Below, piece by piece: positions 30,201-39,693 of a stretch of 64,000 bases of DNA. Origin of the DNA: Entamoeba histolytica HM-1:IMSS (taxonomy: Eukaryota; Evosea; Mastigamoebida; Endamoebidae); NCBI RefSeq assembly GCF_000208925.1, contig NW_001914869.1, positions 62,001 to 126,000 of the forward strand, in the 5' to 3' direction. Below the pieces are notes generated by a model, which saw nothing but the letters and a program-made list of their open reading frames with translations, had not been told where the DNA came from and did no database searches. The position numbers were made by a program, and so were the translations under genes. The number at the start of each line of letters is the position of its first letter. Positions within the stretch are counted from its first letter, which is position 1.

Positions 30201-31854
30201 CAACAATTGTTCCTCCATTAAACAGTATATCAATTCTTTCCTTTTGTTCTGCAATAGGAGCATCTCGTTTCACTTTACTAATTACAGAAACAACCTTTTT
30301 ATCAATTTTACCTTCACTACCTAATTCAAATACTCGTAATAATTTTGGTAATTCTTTAACAATATTATTTATTGTTTCTGGGAATGCATGAGTAATAATC
30401 ATAATTAATAAACCAGCGTTAGCTACAGCGTGATGAAGAAGACGATTATTATGTGGGATAGGGTTATCAACAGGTTCATTTAATAAATCATCTATTGTAG
30501 GCAAATAGTCATTAGCTTCAGATACAACAGCAGCACAACATTGAAAAAATAATTTTTCAAGTGACTTTCCTGTTGGAGGGATTTTTGGTTGATGAGGTAA
30601 AGCAGCAGTTAGTTGTGAAAGAATTTGAGATAAAACACTATGATAAGTTTCCATTACTGCTGTTCGTACACTTGGTAATACATGTCCAGAAAATGGTAGT
30701 AATTTAGGAATATATTGATCAATTAATATTGTAATTGGAATTGGAGCTTGTTCAGCCGCTATTCTATCAACACATTCTAATAATTGAAGAACGTTATTTG
30801 TTGAGGCAGTTAATTCATCTAAATCCTCTAAAACATCCCATAACAATGAACGTATTTTTTGTATAAGTTCAAAGTCAGATTTCATAAAATCAACTAATTC
30901 TCTCATAACTTCTGCTGCCACAGCAACTGATTCATCATGACCAACATCTGTTAAAGCTTCAATTAGAATTGGTTTAATCATAATAAAAATTGATTGAATT
31001 TGTTTTTTATCAACAATAGCAACAGTATATTTTAATACTAATAAAGCCCCATGTTTTACTTCCCATTCATCTTTATGATACATTTGACAAATAATTTTAA
31101 TAAATTTACTTACTTCATCCCCTAAATTTCTAATAGCAATACCAATAACTTGAGCACAAGTATCACGAACGGGAGCAATTACAGTATCTGAAATAAAATC
31201 ACCAAACCTATCTAATGAAATAACTGATAATAATTTTAATGTTAAATCTATTCTCCATTCTTTTCCTACTGCATTTGACTGTGCTCTTAAAACTTCTCTT
31301 AGACATATAGCAGCACCATGTCTGATTTCCCATTTAGGATCAAATATGTTTTGCATCATTTTCTCACAAAATAATTCAAATGGCCATCCATCACAATTAA
31401 AATCCAATTTTTCTGTTGTTTCTATAACTTCAGTTTCCTTTTCTTGTGCTTTTTTTGCTTTTCTTTTCATCATTAATTTTTGACGAGTACTTAACTTACT
31501 ACTTGAAACGATTTCTACAGGCTGTGCTTTTTGTTTACTGTCATCCATTGCCAATAATACTTTATGAGTTTTCATAATTTCATCTAAATTAAATGTTTCA
31601 AAAGTCCATGGTTCTTTTAATGGTGCACATCTTACTACAGGGACATTCTTTGCCATTGCCTCTACAGCAATTCCAGCTGCAGTCCTTGTTTCAAATTTTT
31701 TGTGAATAGTATATGGATATAATCGTGTTAATAATCTCCCAATTTCTTCTGGTTTTGAATTAATAATCTCACCTAATTGAAGGGCTGCTGCTCTACGAGC
31801 TGCAGGGGTTGGAGCAGTTTCGATTAAATCAAGTAATTTATCCAATCGAGACAT
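27271..31854 (-). CDS. MOT1: TBP-associated SNF2 ATPase MOT1/BTAF1
   Basis: Nuclear ATPase that strips TATA-binding protein from DNA. 1,527 aa. Seen: HEAT repeats in the N-terminal two thirds, with WPFELFCEKMMQNIFDPKWE and RHGAAICLREVLRAQ typical of MOT1; a SNF2 ATPase with Walker A DDMGLGKT (about 1007-1014), LILTGTPIQNN, and DEGH (about 1108) in place of DEAH, as in human BTAF1; and a helicase C domain with YYRLDGSVPQ, LLLTTRVGGLGLNLTAAD and AMDRAHRLGQ. Shorter than human (1,849 aa). Intronless. Convergent with the TLDc gene (56 nt between stops). In an organism with a TATA-like element that differs from consensus, its TBP partner is of interest. Confidence 0.96.
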   Translation of the reverse strand: MSRLDKLLDLIETAPTPAARRAAALQLGEIINSKPEEIGRLLTRLYPYTIHKKFETRTAAGIAVEAMAKNVPVVRCAPLKEPWTFETFNLDEIMKTHKVLLAMDDSKQKAQPVEIVSSSKLSTRQKLMMKRKAKKAQEKETEVIETTEKLDFNCDGWPFELFCEKMMQNIFDPKWEIRHGAAICLREVLRAQSNAVGKEWRIDLTLKLLSVISLDRFGDFISDTVIAPVRDTCAQVIGIAIRNLGDEVSKFIKIICQMYHKDEWEVKHGALLVLKYTVAIVDKKQIQSIFIMIKPILIEALTDVGHDESVAVAAEVMRELVDFMKSDFELIQKIRSLLWDVLEDLDELTASTNNVLQLLECVDRIAAEQAPIPITILIDQYIPKLLPFSGHVLPSVRTAVMETYHSVLSQILSQLTAALPHQPKIPPTGKSLEKLFFQCCAAVVSEANDYLPTIDDLLNEPVDNPIPHNNRLLHHAVANAGLLIMIITHAFPETINNIVKELPKLLRVFELGSEGKIDKKVVSVISKVKRDAPIAEQKERIDILFNGGTIVARIIEAARKVGNDAENCVLQSLNSPQSIMLAALATEFEETHSPLVRTKLEEIYSNYQYDDFNSFDWKMIVETYKENSAGLNLPLINNSRELIQILPKLRELVPNKISKLEHSLKTYNEMVQGVICRTKAIVIGAIYPSVRDPTLLHEPILREYSPLLTEHFTMLFHRLYQNTTDTQSLGFLFATLIDHLKPMYSNIIELINNEQITFYNLTLPYSLHYFLKFLAQNIEYKHYLLSILTPLLVEPPPDDPTTSLYYPLSISVLPFLPTCPLHVDHIKTLLKNVHSSHAFLIATTLSRLLRLHKELLTTFITLIYPQLSVTSPTLLAALHIFHHMCLSPTMATLLIPVFPLLITPFLGVMNSNHESNIRRLGAQCFSVVLRYLPLHVTPPPDLPDKLRDEIEQKKIFISFLFDGIRSQSISQFSVFNHPINGKLRPYQLDGISWLLFLHKYCINGILCDDMGLGKTLQTLCLLVTVHKEAEYPSLIVCPPTLTGHWKHEIEQFISQSDLKGVLYTGSVKERFVVLNSLRKKDILIASYEMVRHDLEQFKTKRFTYCVLDEGHIIKNPKTKLTQAVKQIISLHRLILTGTPIQNNVLELWSLFDFLMPGFLGTEKEFSERYSKPILAAKDAASPEDQERGVIVMEKLHRQVLPFILRRLKESVLQDLPPKIIQDYYCDMSPVQRMLYQEFESTNDMDEIVQQKSDKKQKNHIFQILNYFRRLCVHPMLVLDDQHPMKQKVDAYLKQEGKTIDDITNSPKLMALAELLEMCNIGKDGEHRVLIFAQMNITLELIEKQLFAKQFPYISYYRLDGSVPQNKRTEIVDKFKNDPTIDVLLLTTRVGGLGLNLTAADIVIFMEHDWNPTKDLQAMDRAHRLGQNKVVNVYRLIVRQTLEERIMNLQQFKTKIANTVVTRENETFAGMNAGNFVELFNKEGEEKKPEKKPEKGISSLLESLGDWDEEEYGDEFDLNAFVDKTNQS

Positions 31855-32491
31855 TCCTCCTCAATTTATTTAATTTGTTTTTTTTTTCTTTAAGTTTCTT
31901 TATATTTTAAACGTTTCATATTTTTTCTTATTTTATATTGAATATTCTCTTACATCAACCCTTTTTATTTTTTATTTTTTGTACTTTTTTGTTATTTATT
32001 ATAGTTTGATATATCTTTTCTCCAACTATTCATAATAACAATTATTTATTATAATTTATATCAATTAAAAACTAATAATTTGTTTCAAAACTTTTTTGAA
32101 AATGAAAATCAAAAACAATTCAAAACAGAATAAACAAAAATGTCCACGTCACAATGGAAATAAATAAAAATAAAGTGTAGAAGTTGCTTTGATTAGAAAA
32201 ATCCAATCATCTCAAAGATCAACAAAAAAGGAAAAGAAAATTTCTTCAAGAATCTTCGACTGACATAAGTTGTTATTTATTGAATTAGTTTGAAACTAAT
32301 AAATAAGAATTTTGATAAATACAAATAATTAGGAAACGAAATATAAAAGCAAAGTTCGATTTTAGAATATTCTTTGATGTGTTGAATATTCCAGGTAAAG
32401 AAAATAAGCCAATCAAATAATACCTGTTGAGGGGGAATTAAGATCTGAGGTAAAAATTACTCAAGAGAGATAGTTCTCAAAATATCAGTCA
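31855..32491. other. Intergenic region between MOT1 and first DPRY-repeat gene
   Basis: 637 nt holding the divergent promoters. T-rich next to MOT1, A-rich next to the DPRY gene. No GTATTTAAAG-type element is obvious. This region shows no similarity by eye to the upstream region of the second DPRY copy (55384-56058), so the duplication does not include the promoter. Confidence 0.55.
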
Positions 32492-34108
32492 ATGAGTTTA
32501 GAAGAAATACAGCCTAATAACGGAGGAGACCCATTTATATTTGTAGTCAATAAAAATACTGATTGGAACACACCTTATAAACCACAAGCAGCAGTAGGAA
32601 CAAATAGAGTGTCTATGTTAATTAAACAGCCTCAAGAGCAAAAAAGTAATAATACACAAGAAATGAAACAAGAGAGAAGAGAAAGAGGGGGAGAAATAGC
32701 AAATCAAGGGAATAAGCGGAATGTTGAGAAAATAAATGAGAGAATTAATTATAATGAATATCTTGGGAACATACATAAATATCGAATGAGAGGTGCTAAC
32801 AAACATTTATTCATTGCATATTATACATTGTTTGTAAAACCTGTCTTTGAAATCTATCAAAAAACATCAAAAATTCGAGATATTACACAATATACTAAAG
32901 ATGTATCAAATGCATATGGAGTAGATCCAAATCGATGTTCTTCAATGTTTGATACATTAAATAGATGGCTTTATTCATCAAGTGGATTAACTAAAGGACC
33001 TGATTCAATTTTATTTCGGTCAAGTGAACCATTTTTAAAAAATATTGATAATAGACAACCAAGTGATTATCCATATTATCAAACAACAAATACAACAGGA
33101 TATCAACAAAAAGAACCATTCAATGGAATTAGTGAACTTCCACGGGATGTTAAAACAGCTATTGACCAAACTAAAAAACCAGCACCAATGAAACCTATTC
33201 CACGTTATCCTGCACCTTATCCTTTTGGTTATGACAAAGACAATCGAGATCAAAGATATCCTAGAGGTTATGATGATCCTTATTATGATGATCCTCGTTT
33301 CGACCCAAGATATTCATCATCTAGATTCGACCCACGCTTTGACCCAAGGTATGACCCTCGTTTTGAACGATTTGATATGAGATATGATCCAAGATATGAT
33401 CGGTATGATCCTAGATATGATCCAAGGTATGATCGGTATGATCCTAGATATGACAATACCACTGACCCTAGAATTGATATGAGGAATGATCCTCGACTTG
33501 ACCCTCGACTTAACTATGACACTCGTTATGATCGTTTGGAACGTGGCATTCAACAACTAGAACGACCAAATGAACGTACACCCCTCGAACGGGGTGCTTC
33601 TATTGACCGTCCACCTATTGACACTAAACCATCTCTGGACAAAGTCTCCGAACGCACTCCACAAGACCTTCAAAGTCGTCCTCAAGTAGACAGAACCCAA
33701 CGTGTCGGGCTAACAGACATTCGACCACCTCCTCTTAACGACCCTAGGGATCTTCGTGACCCACGTCTTATGGATTCTAGGTTCGACCCTCGGTATGACA
33801 ATCGCTATCTTAGAGATCCTCGTTATTTATCTGATCCTAGGTATGAGCATGACCCTTTCCCCCACGACAATGTAGAACAAGGAATGTCTGTAGATAGACC
33901 ACTTATTGATAAAGTACCAATAGAGGCTAGAGGTTCGTTGCTTGACCTATCAATAATGGATAGAGATACACGGTTATCAATGGACCATGGGATAAACGTT
34001 CCATTTGGGTTTATTGACCGAAGTCGGATTGAGCGTAGTGATAGAATTGATAGAGGTGATAGGCTAATGGATAGAAAGCATAGTTTTATTTCACCACCAT
34101 TTAAATAA
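32492..34108 (+). CDS. DPRY-repeat protein, copy 1 (unknown function)
   Basis: 538 aa, family not recognised. Seen: a globular-looking N-terminal domain (about 85-190, YLGNIHKYRMRGANKHLFIA, then FDTLNRWLYSSSGLT), a Y/P-rich linker, then a low-complexity region of short units DPRYD, DPRFD and DRYDPRYD (about 262-345) and a DRP/ERP-rich tail. The mixed R/D/Y composition suggests an RNA-binding or condensate-forming role (inference). Codons 5-453 are nucleotide-identical by my reading to copy 2 at 56059; from codon 453 on the two diverge, this one having a shorter tail with LLDLSIMDRDTRLSMD and ending RSDRIDRGDRLMDRKHSF. Uses ATG 32492. No introns. Confidence 0.8.
   Translation: MSLEEIQPNNGGDPFIFVVNKNTDWNTPYKPQAAVGTNRVSMLIKQPQEQKSNNTQEMKQERRERGGEIANQGNKRNVEKINERINYNEYLGNIHKYRMRGANKHLFIAYYTLFVKPVFEIYQKTSKIRDITQYTKDVSNAYGVDPNRCSSMFDTLNRWLYSSSGLTKGPDSILFRSSEPFLKNIDNRQPSDYPYYQTTNTTGYQQKEPFNGISELPRDVKTAIDQTKKPAPMKPIPRYPAPYPFGYDKDNRDQRYPRGYDDPYYDDPRFDPRYSSSRFDPRFDPRYDPRFERFDMRYDPRYDRYDPRYDPRYDRYDPRYDNTTDPRIDMRNDPRLDPRLNYDTRYDRLERGIQQLERPNERTPLERGASIDRPPIDTKPSLDKVSERTPQDLQSRPQVDRTQRVGLTDIRPPPLNDPRDLRDPRLMDSRFDPRYDNRYLRDPRYLSDPRYEHDPFPHDNVEQGMSVDRPLIDKVPIEARGSLLDLSIMDRDTRLSMDHGINVPFGFIDRSRIERSDRIDRGDRLMDRKHSFISPPFK
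32504..33848 (+). repeat. 1,345-nt duplicated block (first copy)
   Basis: Identical, as far as I can read, to 56071-57415 (constant offset 23,567), including synonymous positions and all opposite-strand frames. Borders are abrupt: it begins at codon 5 of the DPRY gene and ends at codon 453 (CAT here, CGT in the other copy). Confidence 0.9.
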
Positions 34109-34202
34109 TAGAATATATGATTGAACAAAGTTTTTTATTTGTTTTGTTTTATAAAAAAGTAAAAAGAAAACTAAAAAAAAAAAGAGTGAAAAAGAGGAGA
34201 GG

Positions 34203-35996
34203 ATGTCAAGAGAAAGGTTTATAAGGCAGTTTGAAGAAAAAAGTAAACTTGGAGTAATGAAGAAAAGAATTATTGGAACAGCAGAGATTAAACAAATAAT
34301 TGCTATGGAATTTTTAGATAACTATAATCAAATTAATAAATTTAATGTAGATGAAATGGTACGATGTTTTAAAAATAAGTCGAGTCATATCACCAAAAGG
34401 ATATTTGTTGAAATGATGCAGTATTTAGATATATACGTTCATAGATGGGGAAAGTTGAGTGAAGAAGTTGTTACATTTATGATGTTTAAAGGATTGGATG
34501 AACATTGTATTGGTGAAATAACTAAAAATGGTATTCCAACAAACCTAACAACATTTTTGATTCAAACCTTTGACACATTAGAACATACGTCAATGCAACA
34601 AAAAGTGAATGAAATTATTTATAAATTAAAGCCTCAATATTATGGAAAAATTTACAATCAATATGACTCATTAAAACTTGGATTAACAACTTCTCGTGTT
34701 AAGAAAATACTTATTGATATATTCCAAATTGATAAAGTTATTGTTCCATCATTAGTAATGCTGTTAAATGTATTAGTTAAAGACAATATTATTTCGTCGT
34801 CTGATTTTATCAAAATTTGTACTTCTATTGAATGGGTTGTTGAAAGAACTCAACACTTTACAATATTAGAATTGTTTACTACTATTTTCAATGTTTTAGA
34901 TAAAGATTATAAAGGAACTGTTCCTATTGATAGAATTAAAATCTTTTTAACTAAAACTCTTAATGGAAAGGCAAATTTAATATCAACATCACCTGATATA
35001 CAATTGGTTGAATTCCTTCATTATGCTGAAATAATTTCAGATAACATTTTAGATTTTAAAAACTTTTGTGAACATATTGTTGTTCCTATGGTTGATTTGC
35101 ACTCTCTTCCACCATTACAAATTGCCCAAACAAAAAAAGTTACTCCATTACTTCCTTCATCATATCAAAATAAAGAAAAGTATTTAAAAGAACTCTTTAC
35201 TAAATTAGAAATTGAGACAAGTCTTTGCGACAGAATCCTGCGTTTAATTAATGCTGAAGAAAAAACTCCAGACCTTATTAATATGATCGCACAAACATTT
35301 GATGAAAATATTAGAAAATATGGTCATAATGAAGGACTTGTTAGGGCAGTTTTTTTTACTTTTCAACATCATGGTATTGATGCAGATATTCTTGTAGAAA
35401 CTTCAAAAATTTTTAATAGTCCTATTGATTTAAGCACTGCCCAAACTGTTATCAAAGCATATGTTGAAGATGGAACTAATAAACTTTCTTTATATAATTT
35501 TGTTCGTTATTGGTTAGATGGTGATTCTCCATGTTTAGATGACACTGACAATGAAAAAGAATCAAAGTTATTGAAACGTACTATTTCTATGTTCCGTGTA
35601 TTAAATGTTAATGGATTTGTCTCTAAACAGTCGATTATTCATTTCATCCAACAACAATATGGAACTCTAAGTTATGAGGAATTAATGAGTATTGATATTA
35701 TTATTAATTATCTTTCTTCATTCAAAGGAGAACTTACATTTGACCAATTCCAATTATTTATGATTGTTTATGAACGTTCATTAAATCCAGATACATTATC
35801 CTTAGCATTAACAATTGAATCTATCTGTAATGCAATATGGAACTCTAACCAATTTGCAGTTATTCCTTCTTTATTCAATATTACAACAAATAATGTAAAA
35901 CAATTTGAAACTTACTGTAAAAACCAAAACATAACTCCTACTCCAAAGTCTTTTACTATGTTTATCCTTCCAATATTACAAAAAGGATATAAATAA
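34203..35996 (+). CDS. EF-hand-like helical protein, unknown function
   Basis: 597 aa, intronless. Seen: almost wholly alpha-helical with units resembling degenerate EF-hands, for example IFNVLDKDYKGTVPIDRIKIF (about residues 236-256) and FRVLNVNGFVSKQSIIHFI (about 462-480) followed by FKGELTFDQFQLFM. Most loops lack the full set of acidic ligands, so calcium binding is doubtful except perhaps the first (DKDYKGT). No signal peptide or membrane segment. It starts 94 nt after the DPRY gene with an A-rich leader; starting MSRERFIRQFEEKSK is basic. May be a calcium-independent scaffold; I do not recognise a named family. Confidence 0.6.
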   Translation: MSRERFIRQFEEKSKLGVMKKRIIGTAEIKQIIAMEFLDNYNQINKFNVDEMVRCFKNKSSHITKRIFVEMMQYLDIYVHRWGKLSEEVVTFMMFKGLDEHCIGEITKNGIPTNLTTFLIQTFDTLEHTSMQQKVNEIIYKLKPQYYGKIYNQYDSLKLGLTTSRVKKILIDIFQIDKVIVPSLVMLLNVLVKDNIISSSDFIKICTSIEWVVERTQHFTILELFTTIFNVLDKDYKGTVPIDRIKIFLTKTLNGKANLISTSPDIQLVEFLHYAEIISDNILDFKNFCEHIVVPMVDLHSLPPLQIAQTKKVTPLLPSSYQNKEKYLKELFTKLEIETSLCDRILRLINAEEKTPDLINMIAQTFDENIRKYGHNEGLVRAVFFTFQHHGIDADILVETSKIFNSPIDLSTAQTVIKAYVEDGTNKLSLYNFVRYWLDGDSPCLDDTDNEKESKLLKRTISMFRVLNVNGFVSKQSIIHFIQQQYGTLSYEELMSIDIIINYLSSFKGELTFDQFQLFMIVYERSLNPDTLSLALTIESICNAIWNSNQFAVIPSLFNITTNNVKQFETYCKNQNITPTPKSFTMFILPILQKGYK

Positions 35997-37274
35997 TTGA
36001 CAATTTCATAACTATCTTTTTTGAAGTTTTTTATTAAAGGTTTGTTTTTTTTATCATCAAACATTTCAAATTTAACAGGACTTATTATAAAATGGGTTGG
36101 AATCAAAGTTAATAAGAAACTTTATTGTTAGAATGTAATGTGATTTTGATATTAAATTTATTGTATATTTTCATATATTCACATCTATTTATTCTTCTCA
36201 TTTTATATAAGAAGAATATTCATTGAGTAAATTTAATAAAGTATAGATATTGTGTATTTTATTCATATATTTGTTTTTGTCTATTCTGAATAAACTAACA
36301 TATTGAATTTAGTGCCATCTATTTCATCTCTTAATTTAATGCAAACTTCATTATCATTTAATGAATGAATATTTTATGTTTAACATTCATTCTATTATTT
36401 AGTTTTATGACATTTATTAATCAGAGGAATAAAACTTTGAATGTTCATAAATTAGTCAACTGTTTATTTTTTAATCATAAAAAAATAAAATGTATAGCAC
36501 TTATTTTTGATTTAATTCATAGACATCATAAAAATTAGAAAAATAAGTATTAATAGAATTGTAAGTTATTCATTAATTAATGATAGTAATTACACCATAC
36601 ATTATTAAAAACAAAGTAATTTCTTTATTTTATTTTATTATTTAGTTTTTCTTTTTGTTTGATGAATAAATCATTTTATTTTATTTCTTTATATTATTGT
36701 CTTTTTATTCTTCTTTTTAATTTCTTCTTTGGTTGTTATTTGAACTTTAATGAATTTTATCTTTATTTTCTTATTTTATGTTGAATGAATATTTCATTAT
36801 CATTAGATTATTATGTATATCTTCATTTATATCTTTTTCTTTTCTTATTATTCTTTCATATTACATTATTTCATTCTTTGTAATGTTAATTAGTATATTT
36901 CTTATTTAATTACTTCATCATAATCAAATAATAATTGATATTTCATTATTTGATTTTATTTTAATGTTTGTATGTGTTTCTGACATACCAACTTCAAACC
37001 CAACAGCCAATAAATAAGTAAAAATGATAAACATATTTTAAAATACATAAAAAATAATAACTAAGACTATTTTAATTTGTATTAGAAATAATTACTTAAA
37101 ATTAGTCTTATTTGTTTATTATCCTTCATAAAAAATCAATTTTCTCAGTTACAGTTATAATTACAGTTTTTTATTTATTTTATTCAACAATAATATTTAA
37201 ATCAATGACTTTAAAGAAATGTTAAAATTTATTATTTCTTTTTTTGTCTTTAACTAAAATATAATTCAGTGAAT
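35997..37274. other. Long intergenic region, no gene recognised
   Basis: 1,278 nt, extremely AT-rich. No ORF of 60 codons, no tRNA folding, no obvious transposon piece. Short inverted repeats such as AATGAATG...CATTCATT near 36360-36392 are of the kind expected by chance in such DNA. T-tracts around 36620-36900. Confidence 0.55.
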
Positions 37275-38483
37275 ATGCAATCACAGTCTGTCTTTATTAG
37301 TAATATTCCTGACGACTCTGAACAAACTCAAAATAATCTCCGATTTATTCTTAATACTCGTGCACCTGGTTATATACCAAATTCACTGAAATTTAAATTC
37401 TCTAAAAGGTCAAACCACTTTATTGCGTTTGCTGATTTTGATTCACATGAAAATGCTGTTGCATTGACAAAACAAACTCTTGCCATTCAAACCCAAAATG
37501 AAGTTCCTTATAATTTCTCATTGGTGAAGTACAAACAACCTATATCTTATGGAGCTTATGAAAATAATGTTTTATATGCTAAACACATCACAGTTGATGA
37601 AAAACAAGCCATCAACTCTTTTCATACACTTTTTTACCCAATAAAAATTGTTTGCAAACCAACTGCTTCTGACTCATCTTCATGGTACATACTTTCTACA
37701 TACCAAACAACAGAAGAAGCAAAACAAACTAAAGACTATTTGAATGAAAGTAAGGTATTAGGACCGATGTCTTCTGTTTATTTTTCATATACCAATTCTA
37801 AACCACCTCAAAAACAACCACAACAAATCCAACCACCTCAAAAACACTCACAACAAGTATTGTCACCTATTCAACCTCCGAAAAAGAAAACCTTACAAAT
37901 TCTACCACTTACTCCAATAAAACCTTTAAAGGATACACAAAGAAGAAATAAACATTCTTTCCGTAAACCAAGACAACAGAATGAAATGAAGTCATTAACA
38001 AGAACCAATAGTGAAGGTTTTTCAGAAAGAGATATTAAAATAATACGTAACAATTTAATGAAGATAAAAACAGAGAAGAAATTAGAAAATTATATTCTAA
38101 GAGTGTTAAATGAAAATATTAGAACTAAGATTTGTGAATTATGTCAAAGACGTAAACCACAAAAAGAATTTTATCAATTCCATCCTTGTAAACATGTGTT
38201 GTGTCTGAGTTGTTTAATTCTAAACTTAAATGAATCGATTAAAGATAAAAAAATAATGAAATGTCTTCATAAGCAGTGTCAGTCTGACATAGAACTTAAC
38301 GAAATAAAAAGGATTGACTTAGAGTTATATCAAAAATATGACAGTATGTTGTTAAACATGTACCTTGAACAAAGTGGTGATTTTGTTCGTTGCCCACAAT
38401 GTCAAGGATATATTCCCAAAAATAATACAAAATCTATAATGCGTTGTGAATTATGTGGTTATCTTTATTTAATAGGAAGATAA
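37275..38483 (+). CDS. RRM-like, RING and partial-IBR protein
   Basis: 402 aa from ATG 37275 (a GTG in frame at 37269 was not used). Seen: an N-terminal region resembling an RNA-recognition fold (SVFISNIPDDSEQTQNNLRF, then FIAFADFDSHENAVALTKQT), a Q/P-rich linker (about 175-225), a basic stretch, then a RING1-like finger at about 275-335 (CELCQRRKPQKEF, PCKHVLCLSC, KCLHKQC) and the first half of an IBR (VRCPQCQGYI, MRCELCGYLYL). It stops right there: the second IBR zinc pair and the whole RING2, which carries the catalytic cysteine in RBR ligases, are missing. Only 25 nt separate it from the FKBP gene on the other strand, so there is no room for them. Probably an atypical RBR-derived protein. 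Confidence 0.7.
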   Translation: MQSQSVFISNIPDDSEQTQNNLRFILNTRAPGYIPNSLKFKFSKRSNHFIAFADFDSHENAVALTKQTLAIQTQNEVPYNFSLVKYKQPISYGAYENNVLYAKHITVDEKQAINSFHTLFYPIKIVCKPTASDSSSWYILSTYQTTEEAKQTKDYLNESKVLGPMSSVYFSYTNSKPPQKQPQQIQPPQKHSQQVLSPIQPPKKKTLQILPLTPIKPLKDTQRRNKHSFRKPRQQNEMKSLTRTNSEGFSERDIKIIRNNLMKIKTEKKLENYILRVLNENIRTKICELCQRRKPQKEFYQFHPCKHVLCLSCLILNLNESIKDKKIMKCLHKQCQSDIELNEIKRIDLELYQKYDSMLLNMYLEQSGDFVRCPQCQGYIPKNNTKSIMRCELCGYLYLIGR

Positions 38484-38508
38484 ATAAATTAATGAAATAT
38501 CAATCAAT

Positions 38509-39693
38509 TTAATTTTCTTTTGGTTTTTCTTCTTCCATTGGAGTATTTTCTTCTTTCTTAACCTCTTCTTCTTTTGGTTTTTCTTCTTCCATTTTCTTTG
38601 CCTCTTCTTTCTTTTTCTCTTCTTCCTCTTGTTTCTTTTTGATTTCTTCCCATTCTTTCTTACGTTGTTCCTCTTGTGCTTCTTGTAATTTCTTTTGTTC
38701 TTCATCAACTTCACCTAATGAACCTAATGCACTAAACATTTTGGCATATCTTCTTTTATCATTCTTTTCCTCTTCCATTCTCTTTCTTTTAATTCCATTC
38801 ATTTCATATTTAACTTCTTTATTATTTGGATCAATAGAAAGAACTTTATTAAAATCACTTTCAGCTTTTTCTACTTGTCCTTTTTCTAAATAAGCCTTTC
38901 CTCTTCTTAATAATGCCTTTAAGTTTTCTGCATCGACAGCAAGAACTTTATCTGTATATTCAATGACTTGATCATATTCTTTAAAATGAAGATGCATTGC
39001 TGAAATATTACCAAATAATATTGTTTGAATCTTCTTAGCTGCTTCTTTTTGATCTTCAGGAATTCTATAATCATTATCAAGATAATCAAGTGCTCTTAAA
39101 TAACATCTTAATGCTCTCTTTTGTAATTTTCTTTTGACCATTTCATTTCCTTGTGCCTTCTTTTCTTCTGCATGTTTAACTATATTTTCTGGTGCAATTG
39201 TAAATGGTGTTGGAACAGGTTCCATTCCTTTAAGTGTAACTTTAAATGTAATTTCTTTATTTGGCTCAATACTTCTTTCTTTATCTCCACAACTTCCAAA
39301 TGCATCTTCTGGTTTAAGAGTAAATGTACACTTTTCATTTAATTTCATTGACTCAATACCTTTTTCAAATCCTTCACAAATCACTGGCATATCTCCAACT
39401 TTAAATTTAAAGTCTTTTTTCTCTTCAATAACTCTATCACCATCTAACATTGTATAATCAACTGTGCACAAACAATCATCAGTTGGTTTCTCATATCCAG
39501 TTCCTTCTACTTCAACTGTCTTTGGAAAACTTTCTTTGACTTCTTCTTCCATTGGTTCTTCATCATGTCCACCTTCACACCCACAATGTTCATCACTACA
39601 TCCACAATGTCCACTTTCACATCCACAATGTTCATCTTTACATTCACAATGTTCACCATTGCATTCACACTTCTTTTCAGTTTCTTTATCCAT
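38509..39693 (-). CDS. FKBP-type immunophilin with TPR repeats and Cys/His-rich N-terminus
   Basis: 394 aa, likely co-chaperone, cytosolic. Seen: residues 8-45 hold five HCxC-type units (EHCECKDEHCGCESGHCGC), likely metal-binding; an FKBP domain (about 70-160) with CTVDYTMLDGDRVI, FKVGDMPVICEGFEKGIESM, FTLKPEDAFGS; three TPR repeats (about 180-300, e.g. AMHLHFKEYDQVIEYTDKVL, AYLEKGQVEKAESDFNKVL); then a long E/K-rich helix and tail. In the FKBP domain the usual pocket residues F-D (FKBP12 F36, D37) and W59 are absent (VIEEKK, and F in place of W), so isomerase activity and FK506 binding may be weak. ATG 39693 is the first real start; the upstream TTG is ignored. Convergent with the RING gene. 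Confidence 0.87.
   Translation of the reverse strand: MDKETEKKCECNGEHCECKDEHCGCESGHCGCSDEHCGCEGGHDEEPMEEEVKESFPKTVEVEGTGYEKPTDDCLCTVDYTMLDGDRVIEEKKDFKFKVGDMPVICEGFEKGIESMKLNEKCTFTLKPEDAFGSCGDKERSIEPNKEITFKVTLKGMEPVPTPFTIAPENIVKHAEEKKAQGNEMVKRKLQKRALRCYLRALDYLDNDYRIPEDQKEAAKKIQTILFGNISAMHLHFKEYDQVIEYTDKVLAVDAENLKALLRRGKAYLEKGQVEKAESDFNKVLSIDPNNKEVKYEMNGIKRKRMEEEKNDKRRYAKMFSALGSLGEVDEEQKKLQEAQEEQRKKEWEEIKKKQEEEEKKKEEAKKMEEEKPKEEEVKKEENTPMEEEKPKEN

Noticed and set aside
33035..33556. Identical minus-strand frames in both DPRY copies (also at 56602-57123)
   Set aside because: Shadows of the repeat-coding strand; their identity only repeats the block identity.
38469..38714. K/R-rich minus-strand frame of 81 codons
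   Set aside because: Alternative frame over the E/K-rich tail of the FKBP protein; low complexity creates it.
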